Shown piece after piece: positions 40,503-46,323 of a stretch of DNA of 46,323 nt (its first letter is position 1; every line of letters begins with the position of its first letter). The notes beneath the pieces are model-generated. The model made no database searches. It worked only from the letters and a program-made list of their open reading frames with translations, and was not told where the DNA came from. Made by a program: the position numbers and the translations under genes. Source of the stretch: Cellulosimicrobium cellulans (GTDB lineage: Bacteria > Actinomycetota > Actinomycetes > Actinomycetales > Cellulomonadaceae); assembly GCF_001722485.1 (NCBI RefSeq), contig NZ_LWGL01000010.1:1-46323 (forward strand), in the 5' to 3' direction.

Positions 40503-40542
40503 CCTTTGGGTCTCGGTCGCGGTGGGTGTGGTCGCCTGGGGA

Positions 40543-40639
40543 GGCGGGTGGGGTGGTGGCGCCGGATCTACCATCCGCGGCTCGTCCCTCGCCGCTCCCG
40601 CCAGGCCCGCCACGATCCGGCGCCACCACCCCACCCGCC
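40543..40639. repeat. 26-bp perfect inverted repeat, MITE-like
   Basis: The left arm (40543-40568, starting GGCGGGTGGGGTGGTGG) and right arm (40614-40639, ending CCACCACCCCACCCGCC) are perfect reverse complements with a 45-bp spacer. It lies between two divergent genes, where a terminator is not expected, so it may be a small non-autonomous mobile element, a REP-like unit, or a structured leader of the downstream glycosyltransferase gene. No target-site duplication is obvious. Confidence 0.85.
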
Positions 40640-40727
40640 CGTGTCGTCGCACCATCGCGTTCGGTAGCGTGGATGCGTTCCCTGCACCGCGATCGACGAC
40701 GACGGCGGATCCTCGGGGGTGTGACTG

Positions 40728-42047
40728 ATGGCGCGCTCGTACCTGTTCGCCCTGACCGACGGGGGCGGGACCGTGCCGCCCGAGGTGGGGGCCGCGCGTC
40801 GGCTCGTGGAGCGCGGGCACCGCGTGCGGGTGCTGGCCGAGGACTCCATGGCGTCCGAGGTCCGGGCGGCCGGCGCGACGTTCGTGCCGTGGGAGACGGC
40901 GCCCAACCGGCGCGACCGCGACCCGGCCCACGACCCGCTCCGGGACTGGGAGGCGCGGGGCGCCCTCGCGCAGGCACGCCTCATCGGTGACCGCGTCATC
41001 GCGGGCCCCGCTCCCGCGATCGCGCGCGACGTCCTCGCCGCCGTCGACGCCGAGCGGCCGGATCTCGTCGTCACGTCCGTGTTCACCGTCGGCGCGATGA
41101 TCGCCGCGCAGTCGCGGGGGATCCCGTTCGACGTCCTGCTGCCCAACGTCTACGCGGCCCCTTACCCCGGTCGGACGCCGTTCGGCGCCGGTCTGCGGCC
41201 CGCTCGCGGGCCGGTCGGGCGGCTGCGCGACCGTGCGGTGACGTCGGCAGCGACACGGACGCTCGACCGGTTCACGCTCGCGCGGCTCGACGCGCTCCGC
41301 GCGGACCTGGGGCTCGGCCCGCTGACCCACTCGTGGGAGCAGATGGGCGCGGCGCGGCAGCAGCTCGTCATGACGAGTCCCGCGTTCGACCTGCCCGGGC
41401 CGCTCCCCGCCAACGCGCGGTACGTCGGGCCGGTGCTCGACGACCCGTCCTGGGCCGACGACGTCCCCTGGGAGGCCCCGCCCGGCGACGACCCGCTCGT
41501 GCTCGTCGCCCTGTCGTCGACGTTCCAGGACCAGGCGGCGCTGCTCCGGCGCGTCGTCGCCGCCCTGTCGGCGCTGCCCGTGCGGGGCGTCGTCACGACG
41601 GGTCAGGGGCTCGATCCCGGCGCGGTGCCCGTGCGGGGCGTCGTCACGACGGGTCAGGGGCTCGATCCCGGCGCGGTGCCCGGGTCGGCGAGCGTGAGCG
41701 TCGTCGCGGCGGCGCCCCACCGGGCCGTGCTGCGCGACGCGGCGCTCGTCGTCACGCACGGCGGGCACGGCACCCTGCTCAAGGCGCTCGTCGCCGGGTG
41801 CCCGGTCGTCGTGCTGCCGCACGGGCGCGACCAGGCCGACAACGCCGTGCGGGTCACGCTCCGCGGTGCGGGCGTCGCCGTCCCGCGGCGGTCGTCGGCC
41901 GGCCGGATCCACCGGGCCGTGCACCGGGTGCTCCACGACCCGTCCTTCGCACGCGCCGCGGCCCGGCTCGGGGACGCCGTCCGTCGCGACGCCGAGCACG
42001 GCACGCTCGTGGCCGAGCTCGAGGACCTCGACGGCCGGGCGTCCTGA
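40728..42047 (+). CDS. GT1-type glycosyltransferase (UGT/MGT-like) with internal tandem duplication
   Basis: 439 residues, GT-B fold. The N-terminal domain (LTDGGGTVPPEVGAARRLV, then RGHRVRVLAEDSM) binds acceptor; the C-terminal domain binds the nucleotide sugar, with APHRAVLRDAALVVTHGGHG and PVVVLPHGRDQADNA being the donor motif of macrolide- and UDP-glycosyltransferases. Such enzymes glycosylate small molecules or lipids. PVRGVVTTGQGLDPGAV occurs twice in tandem (about residues 284-300 and 301-317), coded by an exact 51-bp repeat. In the family this segment is a single strand-loop before the APH motif, so the extra copy lengthens a loop near the donor site or may disturb the protein. The ATG at 40728 lacks a strong Shine-Dalgarno. 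Confidence 0.85.
   Translation: MARSYLFALTDGGGTVPPEVGAARRLVERGHRVRVLAEDSMASEVRAAGATFVPWETAPNRRDRDPAHDPLRDWEARGALAQARLIGDRVIAGPAPAIARDVLAAVDAERPDLVVTSVFTVGAMIAAQSRGIPFDVLLPNVYAAPYPGRTPFGAGLRPARGPVGRLRDRAVTSAATRTLDRFTLARLDALRADLGLGPLTHSWEQMGAARQQLVMTSPAFDLPGPLPANARYVGPVLDDPSWADDVPWEAPPGDDPLVLVALSSTFQDQAALLRRVVAALSALPVRGVVTTGQGLDPGAVPVRGVVTTGQGLDPGAVPGSASVSVVAAAPHRAVLRDAALVVTHGGHGTLLKALVAGCPVVVLPHGRDQADNAVRVTLRGAGVAVPRRSSAGRIHRAVHRVLHDPSFARAAARLGDAVRRDAEHGTLVAELEDLDGRAS
41576..41677 (+). repeat. Exact 51-bp tandem duplication inside the GT1 gene
   Basis: Positions 41576-41626 and 41627-41677 are identical, and the following five bases (gcccg) match again. The unit is 17 codons, so the frame is kept. 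No substitutions separate the copies, so it is very recent, or an assembly artefact. Confidence 0.95.
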
Positions 42048-42050
42048 GCG

Positions 42051-42093
42051 CGCCGCGACCCCCGGCCGCGGGTTGCGGTCGGAGGTCGCGGCG
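42051..42093. terminator. Bidirectional terminator between glycosyltransferase and pectate lyase genes
   Basis: CGCCGCGACC (42051-42060) pairs with GGTCGCGGCG (42084-42093). It lies between two converging stop codons and could serve both transcripts. Confidence 0.65.
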
Positions 42094-42115
42094 TGACTGC
42101 GACCTGCGTGCGGCG

Positions 42116-43669
42116 TCAGCCGGCGTAGGTCTCCAGCTCGGCGATGCGCGGCGTCCCCGTCGCGCTCGTGATCTCGAGGTTGATCTTCCGCAGGGACGTC
42201 GCGGGGAACGTCACGGTCCCCGGTGAGCCGCTGCCGCTGCGCAGCACCGCGCCCGTGTCGTTGTCGACCACGCGCCACGACCCGACGCTGCCGCCGCCCG
42301 AGGCCTCGCGGACGACGACGCGCGACACAATCGTGTCCGAGCCCCACTTGATCGAGACCCGCCCCGTCGAGCCGGCCGGCGACCAGTAGGTGCTCGTGTC
42401 ACCGTCCCGCACGTCGCCATAGCTCGTCCCGCTCGCCTTGCTCGAGCCGTCGCTGCCCGCCCCGAGGCTGAGGTTCGTCCCGTCCGGCTCGGGCTCCGGC
42501 TCGGGCTCCGGCTCGGGCTCGGGCTCGGGGTCGGGTCCCGGGCCGGGGTCCGGGTTCTGCGGCGTGCAGGAGCCGTCGGACGTCCGCAGACCCGTGTTCG
42601 CGCCGGCCGTCTGGCTGACGACGCCGGGCACGCAGCTCGCGCCGTCGAGCGAGTACGCGTACGGGATCGAGACCGTCGTCGTGGACGTCGGGTTCGGCCC
42701 GGCAGGCCGGTCGTCGCCGCTCGGGCTGGACCACGTGACGTCGTCGAAGATGTTCCCGGCGACCTGCCAGTAGCCCGCCTGGTCGGTGTAGAACGTGCCG
42801 AGCACGTCCTTGGAGTCCTCGAAGTAGTTGTTCTCCACCTTCGCTCGCGCGCCGGCGCGCGAGTTGATGCCCGACTCGTTGAGGCTCACGTAGTGGTTGT
42901 TGTAGATGTGCGCGATGCCGCCGCGCAGCAGGGGCGCGCGCGAGTCGATGTTCTCGTACAGGTTGTGGTGGAACGTGACGAACCCGTTCGAGCGGTCGCT
43001 CTCGCTCGACCCGATGAGGCCGCCGCGGCCCGAGTTGCGCAGGACGCTGTAGGACAGCGTCACGTACTGGACCCCGCCCTTCATGTCGAACAGGCCGTCG
43101 AAGCCCTCCGACTCCCCGCCGGACGCCTCCAGGGTGACGTGGTCGACCCAGACGTTGCGGACACCGCTCTCCATGCCGATCGCGTCGCCGCCGTTCGACG
43201 TCGGGGAGCCCGACTTCTTGACGTTCCGGACGGTCACGTTCTGGATGATGACGTTCTCCGCCTCGCGGAGGTGGATGCCGAGCTGGTCGAACACGGCGCC
43301 GCGTCCCACGCCGACGATGGTCACGTTGCTGACCTGCTTGATCTCGATGACCCCGGCCGCGGTGTTGCAGCTGTCGCCCGAGACCTTGCTCGTGTTGCCG
43401 TGGTTGATGGTGCCCTCGACCTCGATCGTGATCGGGGTGTCGCTGCTGGCGCGGTTGCACAGGGCCGCGTGGATCTGCGTCCCGGTCGTGGCCCGCACGG
43501 TCTGTCCGCCGGCGCCGCCGGTGGTGCCGCCGTTCTGGGTGGCGTAGCCCGTCGGGCTGCCGGTCACGGCCGAGGCCGCGGTCGCCGTCAGGGCGGTCAC
43601 GCCCATCGCGGCCGTCAGGGTGATCGCGGCCCCCGCCGCGACGAGCCGTCGTCGGACTGGTCGTCTCAT
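42116..43669 (-). CDS. Secreted PL1 pectate lyase with C-terminal F5/8-type C binding domain
   Basis: 517 residues. Signal peptide RRRLVAAGAAITLTAAMGV to ASA. Residues ~38-360 are a right-handed beta-helix of polysaccharide lyase family 1: DAIGMESGVRNVWVDHVTL (the WxDHxxL-type motif with Ca-binding Asp), HHNLYENIDSRAPLLRGG with the catalytic arginine in RAPLLR, and HIYNNHYVSL. It cleaves de-esterified pectin by beta-elimination outside the cell. A PEPEPEPE linker (from 12-bp repeats at about 42485-42540) leads to a discoidin-type domain (NLSLGAGSDGSSKASGTSYG, then STYWSPAGSTGR) that should bind galactose- or arabinose-rich side chains. It lacks the RCLAG domain. The ATG at 43669 is clear. Confidence 0.93.
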   Translation of the reverse strand: MRRPVRRRLVAAGAAITLTAAMGVTALTATAASAVTGSPTGYATQNGGTTGGAGGQTVRATTGTQIHAALCNRASSDTPITIEVEGTINHGNTSKVSGDSCNTAAGVIEIKQVSNVTIVGVGRGAVFDQLGIHLREAENVIIQNVTVRNVKKSGSPTSNGGDAIGMESGVRNVWVDHVTLEASGGESEGFDGLFDMKGGVQYVTLSYSVLRNSGRGGLIGSSESDRSNGFVTFHHNLYENIDSRAPLLRGGIAHIYNNHYVSLNESGINSRAGARAKVENNYFEDSKDVLGTFYTDQAGYWQVAGNIFDDVTWSSPSGDDRPAGPNPTSTTTVSIPYAYSLDGASCVPGVVSQTAGANTGLRTSDGSCTPQNPDPGPGPDPEPEPEPEPEPEPEPDGTNLSLGAGSDGSSKASGTSYGDVRDGDTSTYWSPAGSTGRVSIKWGSDTIVSRVVVREASGGGSVGSWRVVDNDTGAVLRSGSGSPGTVTFPATSLRKINLEITSATGTPRIAELETYAG

Positions 43670-43970
43670 CGTGCCTCACTTCGTCGTCGAATCTGGGGCA
43701 GTGCTGGGGAAGTGCTGCCGTGCGCACGGTGGCGGTGCGTCGTCGCACCCACCGCGGTCGAGCTCGAGCACACCCGGCGAAGAGGCCGCGTCATCGCGGC
43801 TCGACGTCGAGCAACCGGTTTCCCGATCGTAGGGAACCGGTTTCTCACATGCAAGCCCTGGCTCCGACGTGCGGCGCACGACCGACGTCCTGGTTGCGAG
43901 GGACGCCGGGGCGGCGAGAGTGGGGCCACGTGACGACACGGGCCACGGCCCGACGACGGGAGGAGACACG
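43670..43970 (-). promoter_or_regulatory. Pectate lyase promoter with paired AACCGGTT operators
   Basis: AACCGGTT occurs at 43813-43820 and 43835-43842, 22 bp apart, so on one face of the helix, and a perfect palindrome GCTCGACGTCGAGC (43799-43812) touches the first. The sites are ~145-175 bp upstream of the pectate lyase start. They suggest a LacI- or IclR-type regulator distinct from the TTTTCGGT sites. The other side carries gggaggag for the DUF2171-like gene; no other gene was found in this stretch. Confidence 0.6.
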
Positions 43971-44354
43971 ATGACCGTGCCGGTGAGCGACGACCGGACG
44001 CCGTTCGGCGCCGTCCACGCGGGGATGACCGTGGTGGACGTCGACGGCGAGGAGGTGGGCACGGTCGAGGACGTCCGCGCGGGTGCCGACGAACTCGCGG
44101 GGGAGAGCGCCGTCGCCGACGCGCCGCCGGACCGCGGCGCGCTCGACGCGCTCACGGGCGCCGTGCGGGACGCCGTCACCACGGGCGAGGGCATCAGCGC
44201 GGCGGACCGGACGCGGCTCGACCGCGCGGGCTACCTGCGGATCGACGGCGTCGGGCTGCTCAGCGGCAGCCGGTACGCGGCCGCCGACGAGGTCGCGGCC
44301 GTCGAGGGCGACGTCGTCCGGCTGTCCGTCCCGGGCTCACGACTGGTCGGCTGA
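43971..44354 (+). CDS. DUF2171 / PRC-barrel-like protein
   Basis: 127 residues, soluble and acidic. Residues 13-35 (AVHAGMTVVDVDGEEVGTVE) resemble the first half of a PRC-barrel strand set, and the C-terminal part YLRIDGVGLLSGSRYAAADE with VRLSVPG the second half. Such proteins are frequent in actinobacteria and are thought to be small interaction modules, with no enzyme activity known. The ATG at 43971 is preceded by a clear gggaggagac. It lies divergent from the pectate lyase gene. Confidence 0.65.
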   Translation: MTVPVSDDRTPFGAVHAGMTVVDVDGEEVGTVEDVRAGADELAGESAVADAPPDRGALDALTGAVRDAVTTGEGISAADRTRLDRAGYLRIDGVGLLSGSRYAAADEVAAVEGDVVRLSVPGSRLVG

Positions 44355-44435
44355 ACCGGCGCGTATACCGCAGCCTCCGGGGTCTCGCACGCCGAGGCTT
44401 ACCGAATCGCCGCAGGTCGTCGTAGTGTCTGCGTC

Positions 44436-45020
44436 GTGAACGTCTACGTCGTGCTGTCCCGCAGCCGGACCGTGCTGTCCCGCACGATCGCCCTGGCGAC
44501 CCGCGACGAGTTCACGCACGCGTCGCTCGCGCTCGACCCGGGCCTCGAGCTGATGTTCAGCTTCGGACGGCGCCGGCCCGGCAACCCCTTCATCGGGTGC
44601 TTCCGGCGCGAGCGCTTCGACGACGGCCTGTACCGGGGGATGGACGTGGTCCCCGGGGCCGTCCTCGAGATCCCGGTGACCCCGGACCAGCACGAGGCCG
44701 TGTGCACGCGCATCAGCGAGTTCTTGCTCGACTCGCACGCCTACTCGTACAACGCGTCCGGTCTCGTGAACGTGCTCATCGGCCGCGGGTCGCCGGACGA
44801 CACGCGCTTCTTCTGCTCGGAGTTCGTCTACCACGTGCTCCACGAGGCGGGCGTGTGCGACCTCGGGGTCGAGCGCTGGCAGGTCCGCCCGCAGATGCTC
44901 GCCGACCTCCCCGGCGAGGTCGTCTTCCGCGGCGACCTCAAGGCGTACTCCGCGCGCCACCGCCCGGGCGTCCGGGCCGGCCTCACGGTCGACGGCGCGG
45001 GCGTGCGGCTGCTGGCCTGA
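44436..45020 (+). CDS. Permuted papain-fold (YiiX/YebB-like NlpC/P60) cysteine hydrolase
   Basis: 194 residues. The order of catalytic elements is permuted: the histidine in DEFTHASLALD (about residue 30) comes first, and the nucleophilic cysteine in RFFCSEFVYHVLHEAG (about residue 130) comes later with its FxxxV helix. This arrangement marks the YiiX/YebB-like group of NlpC/P60-related hydrolases. Substrate may be a lipid, peptide or peptidoglycan-derived amide. There is no signal peptide. The start is a GTG with no ribosome binding site and TAGTGT seven bases upstream, which could be the -10 of a leaderless message. Its end overlaps the convergent ECF sigma gene by 38 bp. Confidence 0.75.
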   Translation: MNVYVVLSRSRTVLSRTIALATRDEFTHASLALDPGLELMFSFGRRRPGNPFIGCFRRERFDDGLYRGMDVVPGAVLEIPVTPDQHEAVCTRISEFLLDSHAYSYNASGLVNVLIGRGSPDDTRFFCSEFVYHVLHEAGVCDLGVERWQVRPQMLADLPGEVVFRGDLKAYSARHRPGVRAGLTVDGAGVRLLA

Positions 45021-45891
45021 GGCGCTCGGCGTCCGACAGGATGTCGATGCCGACCACCCGGCCGCCGCGCACCGTGAACGCCAGCACCGAGTAGACCGTC
45101 CCGTCCTCGAGCACGGTGACGAGACCCGGGGACCCGTTGACGAGCGCGAGGCGCGAGTACCGGGCGGTGCCGAAGTGCATCCGCGCCTGGGCGGTCACGT
45201 CCTGCGCACCCCGCAGGAGCCGCGACAGCTCTCCGGGGCCACGGTCGACGCGCACCGTCACCTCCGGGTCGAGCAGCGCGAGCAGCGCGTCGAAGTCCCC
45301 CGCCTGCGACGCGGCGAGGTAGGCGGACACGACCTCTCGGCGCCGCACGACGTCGTCCTGCACGGGCACCGCGTCGCGCACCTTCCGCCGTGCCCGGCTC
45401 GCGAGCTGCCGCGTGGCGGCCGGCGACCTGTCGACGATGGCGGCGACGTCCTCGAACGGGACCGCGAACTGGTCGTGCAGCACGAACGCGACGCGCTCGG
45501 CGGGGGTGAGCGTGTCGAGGACGACCAGTAGCGCGACCCCGATCTCCTCCGCCTCGACCGCGCGCTGCGCGGGGTCGTCGAGGTCGCGGCCGAGGTCGCG
45601 GCCGAGGTCGTCGAGGGACGACACGAGGAGGTCGGGGACGTGCCCCTCCCAGGTGGTCTCCCGGCGCCCGGCGCGCGACCGCAGGACGTTCAGCGCGACC
45701 CGCGCGACGACCGTCGTGAGCCAGCCGCCGAGGTTCTCGACGCCGGCCGTGCCGGCTGCGTGCGCCCGCACCCAGGCATCCTGCACCGCGTCCTCGGCGT
45801 CCGCGGTGGAACCCAGCACGCGGTACGCGACCGAGCGCAGGTGCGGTCGCAGCGCCTCGAACTGCTCCGCCGTGAGCTGCTCCGTGCCCAC
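44983..45891 (-). CDS. ECF sigma factor with C-terminal SnoaL-like domain (SigJ/ECF41-like)
   Basis: 302 residues. Sigma region 2 is FEALRPHLRSVAYRVLGSTA with DAEDAVQDAWVRAHA, region 4 is LTPAERVAFVLHDQFAVPFE plus DRSPAATRQLASRARRKV. Residues ~185-290 form an additional NTF2/SnoaL-like domain (SAYLAASQAGDFDALLALLD), which in ECF41-type factors replaces a separate anti-sigma factor. No anti-sigma gene is adjacent. The GTG start at 45891 has gaaggag at good distance. A short tandem repeat produces GRDLGRDLDD around residues 97-106, a loop that may vary in length. It is divergent from an FAD-linked oxidase gene, which is the expected target. Confidence 0.9.
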   Translation of the reverse strand: MGTEQLTAEQFEALRPHLRSVAYRVLGSTADAEDAVQDAWVRAHAAGTAGVENLGGWLTTVVARVALNVLRSRAGRRETTWEGHVPDLLVSSLDDLGRDLGRDLDDPAQRAVEAEEIGVALLVVLDTLTPAERVAFVLHDQFAVPFEDVAAIVDRSPAATRQLASRARRKVRDAVPVQDDVVRRREVVSAYLAASQAGDFDALLALLDPEVTVRVDRGPGELSRLLRGAQDVTAQARMHFGTARYSRLALVNGSPGLVTVLEDGTVYSVLAFTVRGGRVVGIDILSDAERLRPAAARPRRRP

Positions 45892-45915
45892 CGGTCACAC
45901 TCCTTCGTCCGGCCG

Positions 45916-45931
45916 TGTCAGAGAGGTGACA
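45916..45931. promoter_or_regulatory. TGTCA-N6-TGACA inverted repeat between ECF sigma and oxidase genes
   Basis: Perfect 5-bp arms in the 117-bp divergent region. On the minus strand it begins TGTCAC, the -35 type reported for ECF41 promoters, so it could mark an ECF-dependent promoter. No clear -10 partner was fixed. Confidence 0.4.
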
Positions 45932-46008
45932 GCGCGCGCTGCCGGGGCCCACGGAACCACGGGCCGCCGACACCGGCCCGCGCACCGACCGACGCACCAG
46001 GAGTCCGC

Positions 46009-46323
46009 ATGACCTCCCTGACCCCGACCGACACCCTCGCCGGCGACCTGACCGGCCGCCTCCTGCTCCCCGGCGACGACGGCTTCGACCGCGCCGCCAC
46101 CCCGTGGAACCTCGCCGTGCGGCAGCCCGTCACGGCCGTCGTGGAGGCGGCCGACGCCGACGACGTCGCCGCCACCGTGCGGTGGGCGCGCTCCGCCGGC
46201 CTCGCCGTCGCTGCGCAGTCCACGGGCCACGGCGCGTCCGGCGACGTCGAGGGCGCCGTGCTGCTGCGCACGGGCGCGCTGGACGACGTCGCGGTGGACC
46301 CGGAGCGCCGCGTGGCTCGGGTC
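46009..46323 (+). CDS. FAD-binding oxidoreductase (PCMH/BBE-type), 5' part only
   Basis: 105 codons visible before the window ends. After WNLAVRQPVTAVVEAADADD the PCMH FAD-binding fold is recognisable: VRWARSAGLAVAAQSTGHGA (the Gly-His motif for covalent FAD attachment), then GAVLLRTGALDDVAVDPERR. These enzymes oxidise alcohols, sugars or aromatic amines with oxygen. Ribosome binding site caccaggagtccgc precedes the ATG. It is divergent from the ECF sigma factor, a pairing known for SigJ/ECF41-type factors with small oxidoreductases. The substrate is unknown. Confidence 0.85.
   Translation, partial: MTSLTPTDTLAGDLTGRLLLPGDDGFDRAATPWNLAVRQPVTAVVEAADADDVAATVRWARSAGLAVAAQSTGHGASGDVEGAVLLRTGALDDVAVDPERRVARV

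Noticed and set aside
41576-41677. Frameshift or pseudogene in the glycosyltransferase
   Set aside because: The duplication is 51 bp and keeps the frame; the rest of the protein and its donor motif are intact.
42484-42540. Pro-Glu repeat region as a separate repeat element
   Set aside because: It is the coding sequence of the linker in the pectate lyase and in frame throughout.
1-46323. tRNA, rRNA or riboswitch
   Set aside because: No cloverleaf, rRNA core sequence or recognisable riboswitch fold was found by eye in the intergenic regions; a covariance-model scan could still find weak ones.

Overview
The window is very GC-rich, gene-dense bacterial DNA with many GTG starts, ATGA/GTGA stop-start overlaps, a DtxR/IdeR-type iron box and a probable leaderless transcript. 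Together with the gene content (PPK2, WXG100 protein, ECF sigma factor with SnoaL-like tail, large secreted multi-domain glycosidases) this points to an actinobacterium, most likely a plant-polymer-degrading member of the Micrococcales such as the Cellulomonadaceae or Promicromonosporaceae. The genus is an inference. No rRNA, tRNA, CRISPR array, transposase or prophage was seen.

Positions 1-13.8 kb are mostly housekeeping and accessory genes: a truncated membrane-anchored hypothetical protein, a DUF1992 protein, a low-molecular-weight protein tyrosine phosphatase, a class-I-type PPK2 polyphosphate kinase, an NmrA-like oxidoreductase and a SAM methyltransferase. Next comes a compact four-gene cassette headed by a WXG100-like protein (5.5-8.8 kb), then type 1 isopentenyl-diphosphate isomerase, an iron-box-controlled siderophore-type ABC importer (two FecCD permeases and an ATPase, no binding protein), a leaderless DUF2975 + Xre-type regulator pair, and a small macro-like protein.

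Positions 13.9-38.7 kb form a large carbohydrate locus, almost all on the minus strand. Cytoplasmic and import parts are an extracellular binding lipoprotein, two MalF/MalG-type permeases and a HypBA1-like GH127 beta-L-arabinofuranosidase (37.3-31.9 kb), with a divergent LacI-type regulator. Secreted parts are a 1574-residue (alpha/alpha)6 glycosidase with many accessory domains (D, possibly GH121-like), a 1523-residue PQQ-type dehydrogenase fused to two TIM-barrel domains (C), a GH43 enzyme (B), a Tat-exported GH146/GH127-type enzyme, and a non-catalytic multi-domain binding protein (A). By analogy with the Bifidobacterium longum HypBA1/HypBA2/HypAA system, the locus probably strips arabinofuranosides from plant hydroxyproline-rich glycoproteins or arabinan and imports the products. 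ACCGAAAA/TTTTCGGT half-sites recur in several promoters and may form a LacI regulon.

The most unusual feature is an 83-86 residue C-terminal domain, starting RCLAG and ending in CG, shared by proteins A, B, C and D. Their catalytic parts are unrelated. It looks like a shared surface-retention, sorting or binding module. Protein C also carries two almost identical 268-residue TIM barrels made by an 804-bp tandem duplication.

Positions 38.7-46.3 kb hold a PadR regulator with a permease-prefix-domain membrane protein, a GT1-type glycosyltransferase with an exact 51-bp internal tandem duplication, a secreted PL1 pectate lyase, a DUF2171/PRC-barrel-like protein, a permuted papain-fold hydrolase, an ECF sigma factor, and the start of an FAD-linked oxidase running off the window. 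A 26-bp perfect inverted repeat lies between the PadR and glycosyltransferase genes.
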